Numbered from the stretch's first letter, positions 46,344 through 55,483 are shown. The stretch is DNA of 64,000 bases from Aminobacter anthyllidis (GCF_018555685.1 NZ_JAFLWW010000013.1:62001-126000), one strand, 5' to 3'. Notes: generated from the sequence alone by a model not told the origin. Program-made: numbers and translations.

Positions 46344-47344
46344 TGCGCCTCGACATTGCCGGGTTTGCCCGGGGCGGTCGCACCGAGGGCCATGAAAGGC
46401 TGCTTGGTCTTTGCGAAAAGATCGACGGCCTGGGCTTCGACGGCATCTGGTTCAACGAGTTTCACTTCCAGGACCCGCCCCAGGCCTATCCCTCGACCTT
46501 GATCCTGGCTTCGGCGATCCTTGCCCGGACCCGGCGGCTGAGGGTAGGAACCTCCATCGTCGTCACGCCGCTCTATCACCCATACATGCTGGCCGAGGAG
46601 GTTGCGCAACTGCACTGGCAGAGCGGCGGCCGCTTCGATCTGGGCATAGGCCGTGGCACGCATCCGGCGACGCTTGAAGCATTGGGAATTCCAGCGGAGA
46701 GCACCCGGGATCGTTTCGAGCAATCCTTCCGGATCATGCGCGACGTTTGGACAATTGGCGCAAGGATAGAGGAAGGCGCGTGCTGGCCAGTCTCGAAAGT
46801 CACCGTCGGGCCGCTTCTGGCCCGCGAGACGGTGCCGCTCTATGTCGCGGGAAGCTCGCGTGACACGCTCGGCTTTGCCGCACGCGAGGGGTTGCCGCTG
46901 CTGCTCAGCCTCGACCCGCCGGAGGCCGCGCAACTTGCCACCTATCGGGCAATTCTCGCGGAGGAGGGACATGACTGCCGGTTGCGGGCGTCCTCGCTGT
47001 CGCGCTACGTCTGCATCGCGCCGACGACCGCGCAGGCGATGGCGAAACTCGACGAGCTGGTCCCGCGGCTATTCGAACGCCGGCTGGCCTCGGCGCGGGC
47101 CGCCGGGCGGCCCACCGACCAGATCGTGATGCCCGACAGACAGACGGCCATGGCCCGGCAGGTCATCGCGGGTTCACCGGAGGACTGCGCCGCGCAATTG
47201 AACGCACTTGCCTCAAGCAGCGGCATCGACGCCGTCCGGCTGGTCTTCAATGGCAATGGCATATTGGACATGCCGGCAGCTGTCGCCGACATGGAGCTCT
47301 TCGGACGCGAGGTGCTGCCGGCCTTGCGGCCCGTTCAGGACTGA
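46343..47344 (+). CDS. LLM-class (luciferase-like) flavin-dependent oxidoreductase
   Basis: This 333-aa TIM-barrel protein of the bacterial luciferase superfamily has DGIWFNEFHFQDPPQAYPST, TSIVVTPLYHPYMLAEEVAQ, RFDLGIGRGTHP and VPLYVAGSSRDTLGFAA. It probably uses reduced FMN or F420-like flavin for oxygen-dependent or reductive chemistry. The start is fused to the ATPase stop (TGATG), so it belongs to the riboswitch-controlled operon. It may process the imported corrinoid, its axial ligand or a metallophore; no enzyme of that type is established to my knowledge. Confidence 0.8.
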   Translation: MRLDIAGFARGGRTEGHERLLGLCEKIDGLGFDGIWFNEFHFQDPPQAYPSTLILASAILARTRRLRVGTSIVVTPLYHPYMLAEEVAQLHWQSGGRFDLGIGRGTHPATLEALGIPAESTRDRFEQSFRIMRDVWTIGARIEEGACWPVSKVTVGPLLARETVPLYVAGSSRDTLGFAAREGLPLLLSLDPPEAAQLATYRAILAEEGHDCRLRASSLSRYVCIAPTTAQAMAKLDELVPRLFERRLASARAAGRPTDQIVMPDRQTAMARQVIAGSPEDCAAQLNALASSSGIDAVRLVFNGNGILDMPAAVADMELFGREVLPALRPVQD

Positions 47345-47351
47345 GGATTTC

Positions 47352-48596
47352 TCAGGCCGCCTTTTCGGCTGCATCGGCACGGTCTGCCTTGCGCGCCACC
47401 ACCCAACCGAGCAGTGCCGCGCCAAGCAGCACGGCGGCCGCGAGATAGAAGGCGAGCCCCGGATAGGGCATCGACGTGCCGTCCCGCACGGTCCACGCAT
47501 AGACGGCGCCGAAGAACAGCGGCGAGGCGACACCGGCGATGCTCGCCACGCTCATGTTGGCGCCCTGCAACTGACCTTGCTCGGAATCGGTGACGCGTTG
47601 GGTCATCAGCGACTGCGTCGTCGGCATGGCGAGGCCCCAAAGTGCGTTCGGGATGATCGCCAGGGTGAACCAGAAGCCGCTCGGTGCCAGGCCCATGCAG
47701 GCGATGCCGAAGGCGCCGGCGAACAGGCCGAAGACCATGGTGGCGCGGTCGCCGAAGCGTTTGACGACAGGGCCGACGATCAGGCCCTGGACGATCATGT
47801 CGAGCACGCCGACCATCGCGAGCAGCGTGCCGACCTCCCAGGCATGCCAGTTGTAGCGGTAGGCGGCATAAAGCACGAAAACCGCCGAAAAGACGTGATG
47901 GGCGAAATGCAGCAGGAATGTCACCGCGGCGAGCCCGGTCAACTCAGGATGCGAGCGCAGCAGCATCATGGCGCCGAACGGATTGGCGCGGCGCCAGGAA
48001 AACGCCATGCGCTTTTCGCGCGGCAGCGATTCCGGCAGGACGAAGGCGCCGTAGAGGAAGGCAAGCCCGCTCATCGCCGCCGCCACCCAGAACGGGGCGC
48101 GTGGCGAGATCTCGCCGAGGAAGCCGCCCATCAGCGGACCGGCGACGAAACCGGCGCTGAAGGCGGCGCCGATCAGGCCGTAGGCGCGGGCGCGGCCCTC
48201 GGGCGGGGTGATGTCGGCCATGTAGGCGAACACGGTGGTGAAGCTCGACGAGGTGATGCCGGCAACGATGCGGCCGAGCGCCAGCCACCACAGGTTCGGC
48301 GCCAGCGCCATCAGCACGTAGTCGGCGGCGAGGCCTGCCGTCGACAAAAGGATGACGGGGCGGCGGCCGTAGCGGTCCGACAGCGAACCGATGATCGGCG
48401 AGCAGATGAACTGCATGAAGGCCCACAGCGCGATGAAGACGCCATTGATCCAGCCGGCATCGGCGTTGGAACCCGCGAACTCCTCGATAAGCGAGGGCAG
48501 CACCGGAATGATGATGCCCATGGCGACGATGTCGAGGACGGCGGTGACGAAGATGAAGGCGATCGCCGCCTGGCGCCGCGAACCAGTGATGGACAT
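47352..48596 (-). CDS. TetA-like MFS drug efflux transporter
   Basis: This 414-aa transporter has 12 predicted spans. MFS motif A is at GSLSDRYGRRPV between spans 2 and 3, LGRIVAGITSSSFTTVFAYM lies at span 4, and GLIGAAFSAGFVAGPLMGGF at motif C. It resembles class TetA/TCR efflux proteins, but specificity for tetracycline is not assured. It is convergent with the flavin oxidoreductase gene, with seven bases between stops. No TetR gene is adjacent. Confidence 0.8.
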   Translation of the reverse strand: MSITGSRRQAAIAFIFVTAVLDIVAMGIIIPVLPSLIEEFAGSNADAGWINGVFIALWAFMQFICSPIIGSLSDRYGRRPVILLSTAGLAADYVLMALAPNLWWLALGRIVAGITSSSFTTVFAYMADITPPEGRARAYGLIGAAFSAGFVAGPLMGGFLGEISPRAPFWVAAAMSGLAFLYGAFVLPESLPREKRMAFSWRRANPFGAMMLLRSHPELTGLAAVTFLLHFAHHVFSAVFVLYAAYRYNWHAWEVGTLLAMVGVLDMIVQGLIVGPVVKRFGDRATMVFGLFAGAFGIACMGLAPSGFWFTLAIIPNALWGLAMPTTQSLMTQRVTDSEQGQLQGANMSVASIAGVASPLFFGAVYAWTVRDGTSMPYPGLAFYLAAAVLLGAALLGWVVARKADRADAAEKAA

Positions 48597-48812
48597 GATG
48601 GTGGCCTCGATGGACGAGCCTTATAAAACAAGCTGGCGTGCGATCCAGCCGTGGCAGGGAATATTATCGAAACCTACTGACATTGGGGCAAGAACGCGCG
48701 AAGCAGTGAACCAACACTTCCCGTAGCGGGACTGCCGGCCTACAAATGCGGTCGGATTCGAGACACGGACGTGCCCCGCGCCGTTCTACAAGTCTGCCAA
48801 CACCACAGCGCC
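48597..48812 (+). other. Gap upstream of the aldehyde dehydrogenase
   Basis: I see no gene or clear promoter in this part of the 313-bp gap; the remainder is the palindromic element listed next. Confidence 0.4.
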
Positions 48813-48894
48813 GCGCGTCCCATTGGACGCGCAAAGGACGCTGTAGCAATTTGAAATCGTGCATGAACCGAAAACCGATTTCGGGTTCATGCAC
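48813..48894. repeat. Paired palindromes (RIME-like intergenic element)
   Basis: Two palindromes lie 26 bp apart. The first is GCGCGTCC-CATT-GGACGCGC (48813-48832). The second is a long hairpin, GTGCATGAACC...GGTTCATGCAC (48859-48894), whose inner arms CGAAA/TTTCG also pair. This double-palindrome layout resembles rhizobial intergenic mosaic elements. The end is 15 bp from the dehydrogenase start, so it lies in that gene's leader. Confidence 0.65.
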
Positions 48895-48909
48895 CAGGGA
48901 GAGCCTGCC

Positions 48910-50358
48910 ATGCTGCGCAAGACGGATTTCTTCATCGACGGAAAATGGGTCGCGCCCACGGTCGCGAAAGAGCTCGAAGTCATCAACCCTGCCGACGAGC
49001 AGGCCTTCGCGGTGATCTCGCTGGGCTCCGCTGCCGATGTCGACAAAGCGGTTGCGGCAGCGCAGCGCGCTTTCCCGGCATGGAGCACAACCAGCCGCGA
49101 ACAACGTGTGGCGCTGCTCGAAAAGCTGCTCGCCGCCTATAACAGGCGGGTGCGCGACATGGCCCAGGCGATTTCCTGGGAGATGGGCGCGCCGATCAGG
49201 CTGGCGCTGGAATCGCAGGCAGCCAGCGGCTCGGGCCACATCGAGAGCTTCATCGACGTGCTGAAGGGCTTCGAATTCGAGGAGCCGCTCAACGAGAAGA
49301 ACCCGCAGGAGCGCATCGTGCGCGAGCCGATCGGCGTGTGCGGGCTGATCACCCCGTGGAACTGGCCGATGAACCAGGTGGCGCTGAAGGTCGTGCCGGC
49401 GCTCGCAGCAGGCTGCACGGTGGTTTTGAAGCCGTCGGAAATCGCGCCGATGTCGTCGATCGTGTTTGCCGAGATGATGGAGGAAGCGGGCTTCCCGGCC
49501 GGCGTGTTCAACATGGTCAATGGCGACGGGCCGACAGTCGGCGAGGCGATGTCGCGCCACCCCGGCATCGACATGATGTCGTTCACCGGCTCGACCCGCG
49601 CCGGCGTGGCCGTCACCAAGGCTGCCGCCGAGACGGTCAAGCGCGTGGCGCTGGAGCTGGGCGGCAAGTCGCCCAACATCGTCTTCGACGACGCCGACCT
49701 GACCGACGCTGTGACACGCGGGCTGGCGCATTGCTTCGAGAATACCGGCCAGTCCTGCAACGCGCCGACGCGCATGCTGGTGCAGCGCCCGGTCTATGCC
49801 AAGGCCGTCGATATCGCGGCGAAATATGCGGCCACCGTCAAGGTCGGCAACCCGGCGGAGGATGGCGATCATATCGGCCCGCTGTCGTCGGACGTGCAGT
49901 TCGACAAGGTGCAGGCCATAATCGACGCTGGCATCAAGGAAGGCGCGCGCGTCGTTGCCGGCGGGCTCGGCCGGCCCGAAGGCTTCAACCGCGGCTATTA
50001 TGTGCGCCCGACGGTATTTGCCGACGCCAACAACGACATGCGCATCGCCCGCGAGGAGATCTTCGGGCCGGTGGTGGCGATGATCCCGTTTGAAACGGAA
50101 GAAGAAGCTATCGCCATTGCCAACGACACGCCCTACGGCCTGTCGGCCTATGTCCAGACCAGCGACAAGGCCCGCGCCCAGCGCGTGGCGCGCAAGCTGC
50201 GCGCCGGCATGGTGCAGATCAACGGCACCGACCGCCCCTATGGGAGCCCCTTCGGCGGCTACAAGCAATCTGGCCTCGGCCGCGAGGGCGGCAAGTGGGG
50301 GCTGGAAGACTTCCTCGAGGTCAAGGCGATCAGCGGGTTTGAGGAAGGGTTGGGCTAG
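48910..50358 (+). CDS. Aldehyde dehydrogenase family protein
   Basis: This 482-aa NAD(P)-dependent enzyme has catalytic Glu in LELGGKSPNIVF and catalytic Cys in ENTGQSCNAPTR. The cofactor site is at FTGSTRAGVAV, and PWNWPMNQVALKVVPALAAG and EEIFGPVVAMIPF are conserved family blocks. Start at ATG 48910, after GGGAGAG. It stands alone between palindromic repeats, so the substrate aldehyde is not indicated. Confidence 0.88.
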   Translation: MLRKTDFFIDGKWVAPTVAKELEVINPADEQAFAVISLGSAADVDKAVAAAQRAFPAWSTTSREQRVALLEKLLAAYNRRVRDMAQAISWEMGAPIRLALESQAASGSGHIESFIDVLKGFEFEEPLNEKNPQERIVREPIGVCGLITPWNWPMNQVALKVVPALAAGCTVVLKPSEIAPMSSIVFAEMMEEAGFPAGVFNMVNGDGPTVGEAMSRHPGIDMMSFTGSTRAGVAVTKAAAETVKRVALELGGKSPNIVFDDADLTDAVTRGLAHCFENTGQSCNAPTRMLVQRPVYAKAVDIAAKYAATVKVGNPAEDGDHIGPLSSDVQFDKVQAIIDAGIKEGARVVAGGLGRPEGFNRGYYVRPTVFADANNDMRIAREEIFGPVVAMIPFETEEEAIAIANDTPYGLSAYVQTSDKARAQRVARKLRAGMVQINGTDRPYGSPFGGYKQSGLGREGGKWGLEDFLEVKAISGFEEGLG

Positions 50359-50376
50359 GAGGCTACGGCTGAAAAT

Positions 50377-50503
50377 GCCCCCTCATCCGGCCCTTCGGGC
50401 CACCTTCTCCCCGGTGGGGAGAAGAGCAAGCGGGGACGGCGCCGATCTCCTCTCCCCACCGGGGGGAGGTCGTCCGAGCGGAGCGGAGGCCGGGTGAGGG
50501 GGC
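50377..50503. repeat. Palindromic intergenic repeat
   Basis: The ends GCCCCCTCATCCGGC (50377-50391) and GCCGGGTGAGGGGGC (50489-50503) are near-perfect inverted copies. Inside are nested dyads (GGCCCTTCGGGCC and CCCCGGTGGGGAG...CTCCCCACCGGGG). This is the common type of long folded repeat seen between genes in Mesorhizobium-like genomes. It separates convergent genes and may end transcription from both sides. Confidence 0.75.
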
Positions 50504-50514
50504 AAGAGCGCCCG

Positions 50515-51240
50515 TCAGCCCTCGTTCCTTCTCAAATAATCCTCGGCGATCTCGCGCATCCTGGCGCCGTCGATGCTGTCGGCATGGCCGCCATGGGCGA
50601 CGCGTACCGGCAGGGCGGTGAGCCTGCGCATGGTCGCGCAATAGGCGGCGCGGTTCGAATCCGGCATGTCGTCGACCAACAGCCCGCCATGGATGGCGTC
50701 GCCTGAGAACAGCGTGCCGTAACGTTCGTCGAACAGGCCGATCGATCCCGGCGAATGGCCGGGCAGATGCAGCACGGTGAAGGTGCGGTCGCCAAGCTCG
50801 ATCACGTCGCCTTCGTCGAGCAGGCGATGCAGCGGCGCGGGCTTGATCGTGTAGTCGGCGGAACTCCAGGCGGGATGGGGCAGTTGCGACACCGCGCCGG
50901 GAAAGTTGCGGAACATGTGGGCGTAGGTAGCCTCGTCAGGCATCGTCTCGAAGAATGGTGCTTCGATGCGCGGACCGGCGCGCCAGGCGAATTCGTGCAG
51001 CGAACCGACATGATCGAGATGGACATGGGTGGCAACGACGAGAAGCGGCTTGCCCGGGGTCGTGTCGATTTCGGGCGCAAGCGCACAGATGCCCATGCCG
51101 GTATCGACCAGCATGTCGCACTCGCTGCCGCCCACCAGCCAGATGTTGGCGCGGCAATAGTCGGTGACGAACGGCTCGGTCAGCATCGTCGTTGCCTTGT
51201 CGACGATGCTTTTCGAAAACCAGCCGGGGCGGGTTGTCAC
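50515..51240 (-). CDS. MBL-fold metallo-hydrolase
   Basis: This 241-aa metallo-beta-lactamase-fold protein has the zinc motif THVHLDH, the later His in HLPGHSPGSIGLFD and the Asp ligand in LFSGDAIHGG. It resembles glyoxalase II-like and lactonase-like hydrolases. The start overlaps the stop of the phosphofructokinase gene by four bases, so the two form an operon. The substrate is unknown. Confidence 0.82.
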   Translation of the reverse strand: MTTRPGWFSKSIVDKATTMLTEPFVTDYCRANIWLVGGSECDMLVDTGMGICALAPEIDTTPGKPLLVVATHVHLDHVGSLHEFAWRAGPRIEAPFFETMPDEATYAHMFRNFPGAVSQLPHPAWSSADYTIKPAPLHRLLDEGDVIELGDRTFTVLHLPGHSPGSIGLFDERYGTLFSGDAIHGGLLVDDMPDSNRAAYCATMRRLTALPVRVAHGGHADSIDGARMREIAEDYLRRNEG

Positions 51241-52403
51241 ACGAACGGCCTGCCGATCTTGAAGCGGCCGGGCACCAGCCGCCTGAAATAGTCCATGCCC
51301 TTTTCAGACACGTGATTGATGTCCGGCAGCATGTAGTCGTCGGGCATGTGCCGGGTCTTGCCGGCGACGTTGGCCAGCGGCACCAGCTTGAGCACGGTCT
51401 TGCCGCCCTCGTATTTCAGCGCTACCGAACCGCCGCCCTTGTCGGCCGCATCGATGGCGAAGACGCCGGCATCGAAAGCTTCCTGCGCGTCGACGGCGTT
51501 GACCGCGCCGATATAGCCACGCGGCATGTAGCCGAGTGCGTCGACACGGGCGCGCTTGCCGGGCAGACCCTCGGCGAGCGCGTTCTCAAAAGCCCGGCTC
51601 AGGTCGCTGCCGGACAGCTTGATGTTGCCATGGGCGTCGCGCTCCAGCTTGTCAGCCGGCACGATGCTCTCGACAAGCGCCTTGCCGTCGGCGGTGCTCA
51701 CGCCTTCGGAGACCGCAACGACGCAGCGACGATGGCGGGCCAGCGTCTCCTTCACCTCGTCGATGAAGCGCGGCACCGAAAAGGCGCGCTCCGGAACGTA
51801 GATCAGATGCGGCCCGTCGGTGTCTTCGTCGCGCCAGGCGGCGGCCGCGGCGGTCAGGAAGCCGGCGTGGCGGCCCATGACGATGCCGACATAGATGCCT
51901 GGTAGGGCGCGGAAATCGAGATCGACGCTGAGGAAGGCGCCGGCGACGAACTCCGCCGCTGAGATGAAGCCCGGCGTGTGGTCGTTTTCCTCGAGATCGT
52001 TGTCGATGGTCTTGGGCGCATGCACGAAGGCCATGCTGCCCCGCGCCGCTTCGGTCAGGATCTGCTGGGTGCCGGCGGTGTCGTTGCCGCCAATGTAGAT
52101 GAAGGCCTGCGCGTCGGCCTTCTTGAGGCCCTCAAGCACCAGGTCGCAATAGGCGGCATCGGGCTTGTCACGGGTGCTGCCAAGTGCTGCGCCCGGGGTC
52201 GCGGCAATGCGCAGCAACTGCTCCTCGACTATGTCGGTCAGGTCGACATAGTCGCCGTCGCGGATGCCGCGTACGCCGTGGCGCGAACCGAGCACGCGCG
52301 CCTTGGGATGGCGCCGGCGGATTTCGAGCACCGCGCCCGCCATCGTCTGGTTGATCACCGCGGTCGGTCCGCCGCCTTGTGCAATCACGAATGTCGAGGG
52401 CAT
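51237..52403 (-). CDS. pfp: Diphosphate-dependent phosphofructokinase-type enzyme
   Basis: This 388-aa member of the PfkA family has the phosphoryl-donor site YIGGNDTAGT and the catalytic PKTIDNDL. Asp in GGND (instead of Gly in GGDG) and Lys in PKTIDND (instead of Gly) mark the PPi-dependent group. GIVMGRHAGFLTAAAA is the fructose-phosphate side. ATG 52403 follows GGGGAGG. Many alphaproteobacteria lack ATP-PfkA, so this may give reversible fructose 6-phosphate phosphorylation or act on sedoheptulose 7-phosphate. Confidence 0.84.
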   Translation of the reverse strand: MPSTFVIAQGGGPTAVINQTMAGAVLEIRRRHPKARVLGSRHGVRGIRDGDYVDLTDIVEEQLLRIAATPGAALGSTRDKPDAAYCDLVLEGLKKADAQAFIYIGGNDTAGTQQILTEAARGSMAFVHAPKTIDNDLEENDHTPGFISAAEFVAGAFLSVDLDFRALPGIYVGIVMGRHAGFLTAAAAAWRDEDTDGPHLIYVPERAFSVPRFIDEVKETLARHRRCVVAVSEGVSTADGKALVESIVPADKLERDAHGNIKLSGSDLSRAFENALAEGLPGKRARVDALGYMPRGYIGAVNAVDAQEAFDAGVFAIDAADKGGGSVALKYEGGKTVLKLVPLANVAGKTRHMPDDYMLPDINHVSEKGMDYFRRLVPGRFKIGRPFV

Positions 52404-52560
52404 GGTCGTCCTCCCCAGGGGTGCCGAAAATGGCCGCCGGAACGGCACTGTTTTCCGGCACATTCGCCCTTCTGGCGAAGGGACGCAATGGGAGATTCAA
52501 CCGGTTTTGAAGGTTTCGAGAATGGCACGACCGCAGCTGTCGCTCCGGCCCAGTTGCCGG

Positions 52561-53289
52561 TTAGCCGACGACGATCGGCGTCTTGCCGTTGACGCGGCTG
52601 TAGAGGTCGATGACGTCCTGGTTGATCATGCGCACGCAACCCGACGACATCGCCTGGCCGATCGTCCACCATTCCGGCGAGCCGTGGACACGGTAGCCGG
52701 TGTCCTGGCCGTCCTTGTAGATGTAGAGCGCACGCGCCCCGAGCGGATTGTCGAGGCCCCCAGGCTGGCCGCCGGCCCACTTCACCAGCTCCGGCTTGCG
52801 CGCGATCATCTCGCGCGGCGGCGTCCAGGTCGGCCACTTCTTGCCGTACTGGATGTTGGCGCGGCCGTTCCACAAGAAGCCGTCGCGGCCGATGCCGACG
52901 CCGTAGCGTATGGCTTCGCCGCCGGGCTGGACCAGATAGAGGAAGCGTTCCTGCAGCTTGACCACGATGGTGCCTGGCGCTTCGCCGGTCGGATCGACGA
53001 CGATCTGGCGGCGGAACTTCGGGTCGACCTTGGCGAACGGGATTTCCGGCAGCTGATATCCTTCGTCGGTGAAGGACGCGTACATCACATTGGGGCTGGT
53101 GACCTGCTTGTCGACGCTGATCTGGGGACGAACCGACCCGGTGGCCATGTTGTCGAGACCCATCGCCGGCATTTCGAAATCCAAGCTGCGGCTGCAGCCG
53201 GCGACAAGGCCGGCGGCACCGAGGCCGAACAGCACCTTGCGGCGCGATGCGAGTTGCGGGGTGAGGTCGGATTTCGGCGATTTCGACAC
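52561..53289 (-). CDS. L,D-transpeptidase (ErfK/YbiS/YcfS/YnhG family)
   Basis: This protein of about 242 aa has a Tat- or lipoprotein-like N-terminus (SRRKVLFGLGAAGLVAGCSR) and a catalytic YkuD domain: HGSPEWWTIGQAMSSGCVRM holds the catalytic His, Ser-Gly and Cys. It would cross-link peptidoglycan or attach proteins to it in the periplasm. Start is uncertain: GTG 53289 has a GGAA upstream, whereas ATG 53367 has no ribosome site and gives an odd N-terminus. Confidence 0.85.
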   Translation of the reverse strand: MSKSPKSDLTPQLASRRKVLFGLGAAGLVAGCSRSLDFEMPAMGLDNMATGSVRPQISVDKQVTSPNVMYASFTDEGYQLPEIPFAKVDPKFRRQIVVDPTGEAPGTIVVKLQERFLYLVQPGGEAIRYGVGIGRDGFLWNGRANIQYGKKWPTWTPPREMIARKPELVKWAGGQPGGLDNPLGARALYIYKDGQDTGYRVHGSPEWWTIGQAMSSGCVRMINQDVIDLYSRVNGKTPIVVG

Positions 53290-53467
53290 GGCACAGTTCC
53301 ACTCTATACGCGGGGGCGGCCAGGCACCGGGGGCAGGCCCCGGCTGGATGGAATGCATTTTCACCATTCATGGTTGAAAAAGCATGAACGCCACATGCCG
53401 CCCGTTAAGGGCTTTACATCGGCGCGGAGCCGGAGCTTGATCCCGTTTTCAACGAGGGAGAGTTTGC

Positions 53468-54091
53468 ATGTCGTTCGAAAGCTGGGCCGCCTTTGCCGCC
53501 GCGTCCGCGGTGCTGCTGGTCATTCCCGGCCCCACCATTCTGTTGGTCGTATCCTACGCGCTCGGCCAGGGCTGGCGCACCGCGCTGCCGATGGCAGTCG
53601 GCGTGGCGCTGGGCGACTTCACCGCCATGACGCTGTCGATGCTCGGCATCGGCGCTCTGCTCGCTGCTTCCGCCACCATCTTTACCATCGTGAAGTGGAT
53701 CGGCGCGGCTTATCTGGTCTATCTCGGCATCAAGCTGTTTCGCGCCGGAGGGTCGCTCGACGCCAAGCCGCGCACGGATGCCGCATCGGCCGTCAAGATG
53801 ATGGCGCATGCCTGGATCGTGACGGCGCTGAACCCGAAGAGCATCACTTTCTTCGTCGCCTTCCTGCCGCAGTTTCTCGACCGCAGCGGCGATTTCTGGA
53901 CGCAGATGCTGATCTTCGAGCTGACCTTCCTGACGCTCGCCTTCGCCAATGCCTTCGGTTACGCGCTGGTGGCGGCGCGCGCGCGCAGTGTCGTTTCCAA
54001 CCCGCGCGCCATCCGCATCTTCAACCGCACCGGCGGCACGTTGCTGGTCGGCGCGGGCATTGCAGCGGCGGTCGCGCGGCCAGGGCACTGA
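53468..54091 (+). CDS. LysE/RhtB-family amino acid exporter
   Basis: This 207-aa membrane protein has about six spans. Family blocks are LLVIPGPTILLVVSYALGQG, YLVYLGIKLFR and ALNPKSITFFVAFLPQFLD. It probably exports amino acids or derivatives. A purine-rich AGGGAGAG precedes the ATG. The TPR-protein gene starts 11 bp later. Confidence 0.86.
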   Translation: MSFESWAAFAAASAVLLVIPGPTILLVVSYALGQGWRTALPMAVGVALGDFTAMTLSMLGIGALLAASATIFTIVKWIGAAYLVYLGIKLFRAGGSLDAKPRTDAASAVKMMAHAWIVTALNPKSITFFVAFLPQFLDRSGDFWTQMLIFELTFLTLAFANAFGYALVAARARSVVSNPRAIRIFNRTGGTLLVGAGIAAAVARPGH

Positions 54092-54101
54092 GGGACCTGC
54101 A

Positions 54102-55424
54102 ATGGCGAAAGACGGGCTCGGTTTTGCGCTGAGCGGCGCCGACGAGGCGGCAGCAGCGCATTACGAGCGCGGGGTGAGCGAACTCCAGCGCTTCGCCGGC
54201 GATCCGGTCGGCTCCGCCGACAAGGCAATCGCTGCCGCGCCCGACTTCGTCATGGCGCATGTGCTGAAGGGCTGGCTCTACGGCCTGTCCACCGAGCGCG
54301 AGGCAATGGCGGTCGCACATGACTGCCATGCCGCCGCCCTAGGGCTTGCCGCTACCGCGCGCGAGAAGGCGCATGTCGCAGCCCTTGGCCGTCTCGCGGC
54401 CGGGCATTGGCACGAGGCCGGGCACATCCTCGGAGAACTGGCGGCCGAGCATCCGACCGATGCGCTGGCGCTGCAGGCCGGGCACCAGATCGACTTCTTC
54501 ACCGGCAATGCCCCGATGTTGCGCGACCGCATCGCCAAGGCGATGCCGTCATGGGACAAGGGCATGCCCGGCTATCATGCCATCCTCGGCATGCAGGCCT
54601 TCGGCTTCGAGGAGATGGGCGACTACATCAGGGCCGAGGCGTTGGGCCGCGAGGCGGTGGCGCTCGAACCGCGCGATGGCTGGGCCCAGCATGCGGTGGC
54701 GCATGTGATGGAGATGCAGAGCCGACAGCGCGACGGCATTGCCTGGATGCGCGGCAACACCGACGCCTGGACGAAGGAGAGCTTTCTCCAGGTCCACAAC
54801 TGGTGGCACCTGGCGCTGTTCCACTACGATCTCGGCGAGACCGACGAGGTTCTCGCCCTTTATGACGGGCCGATCTACGGGGCGCAGTCGAAGCTGGCGC
54901 TCAACATGGTCGATGCCTCGGCGATCCTGTGGCGGCTGCATCTCGGCGGCGTCGACGTCGGCGCGCGCTGGGCTGGCCTCGCGGCGAACTGGGCACCGAA
55001 GGCCGCCGCCGGCAACTACGCCTTCAACGACGCGCACGCGATGATGGCCTTCGTCGGCGCCGGGCTGGAAACGCCGGCCAGGGCGATGCTCGATGCCCAG
55101 CGCGAGGCGATCGCCCGCGACGACGACAATGCCGCCTTCACCAGGGATGTCGGCCACCCCGTCACGCTGGCGATCAAGGCCTTCGGCGAAGGGCGTTATG
55201 GCGAGACGGTGCGGCTGCTCGAACCTGTCCGGGCCATCGCCCACCGCTTCGGCGGCAGCCATGCCCAGCGCGACGTGATCGAGCTGACGCTGATCGAGGC
55301 GGCGCTGCGTGGCGGCAATGACGCGCTGGCGGTCAGGTTGGCCGCGGCGCGCCATCATGCGCGGCCGGCAAGTCCGCTGTCGGGCCTGTTCGTCCAACGC
55401 GCGGCGCTTCTTGCGCATGGCTGA
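54102..55424 (+). CDS. Tetratricopeptide-repeat protein, TTC38-like
   Basis: This 440-aa protein consists of helical repeats with TPR-like spacing (VGSADKAIAAAPDFVMAHVL, EMGDYIRAEALGREAVALEP, EGRYGETVRLLEPVRAIAHR). A central block, DAWTKESFLQVHNWWHLALF then HYDLGETDEVL, is characteristic of the TTC38 family. No signal or membrane span is seen. Start at ATG 54102; the longer frame upstream lies within the LysE gene. The function of bacterial TTC38 proteins is not known to me. Confidence 0.72.
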   Translation: MAKDGLGFALSGADEAAAAHYERGVSELQRFAGDPVGSADKAIAAAPDFVMAHVLKGWLYGLSTEREAMAVAHDCHAAALGLAATAREKAHVAALGRLAAGHWHEAGHILGELAAEHPTDALALQAGHQIDFFTGNAPMLRDRIAKAMPSWDKGMPGYHAILGMQAFGFEEMGDYIRAEALGREAVALEPRDGWAQHAVAHVMEMQSRQRDGIAWMRGNTDAWTKESFLQVHNWWHLALFHYDLGETDEVLALYDGPIYGAQSKLALNMVDASAILWRLHLGGVDVGARWAGLAANWAPKAAAGNYAFNDAHAMMAFVGAGLETPARAMLDAQREAIARDDDNAAFTRDVGHPVTLAIKAFGEGRYGETVRLLEPVRAIAHRFGGSHAQRDVIELTLIEAALRGGNDALAVRLAAARHHARPASPLSGLFVQRAALLAHG

Positions 55425-55454
55425 GCCGGCTGGCCGGTTGCCGACAGGCGTTCG

Positions 55455-55483
55455 ATTTATTTTTTGCGAGTTCCGAAATAAAT
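55455..55483. promoter_or_regulatory. Inverted repeat upstream of xylB (candidate XylR-type operator)
   Basis: ATTTATTT (55455-55462) and AAATAAAT (55476-55483) form a perfect 8-bp dyad around a 13-bp centre, about 155 bp before xylB. AT-rich dyads of this shape are typical binding sites of ROK-family XylR repressors. No xylR gene is in the window. Confidence 0.45.

Noticed and set aside
47208-48626. 472-aa plus-strand frame opposite the MFS gene
   Set aside because: Composition rich in Arg, Asp, Glu and Gly without domain; the minus strand has a clear 12-span transporter.
52264-54132. 622-aa plus-strand frame
   Set aside because: It runs across the antisense of the phosphofructokinase and transpeptidase genes and out of frame through the LysE gene.
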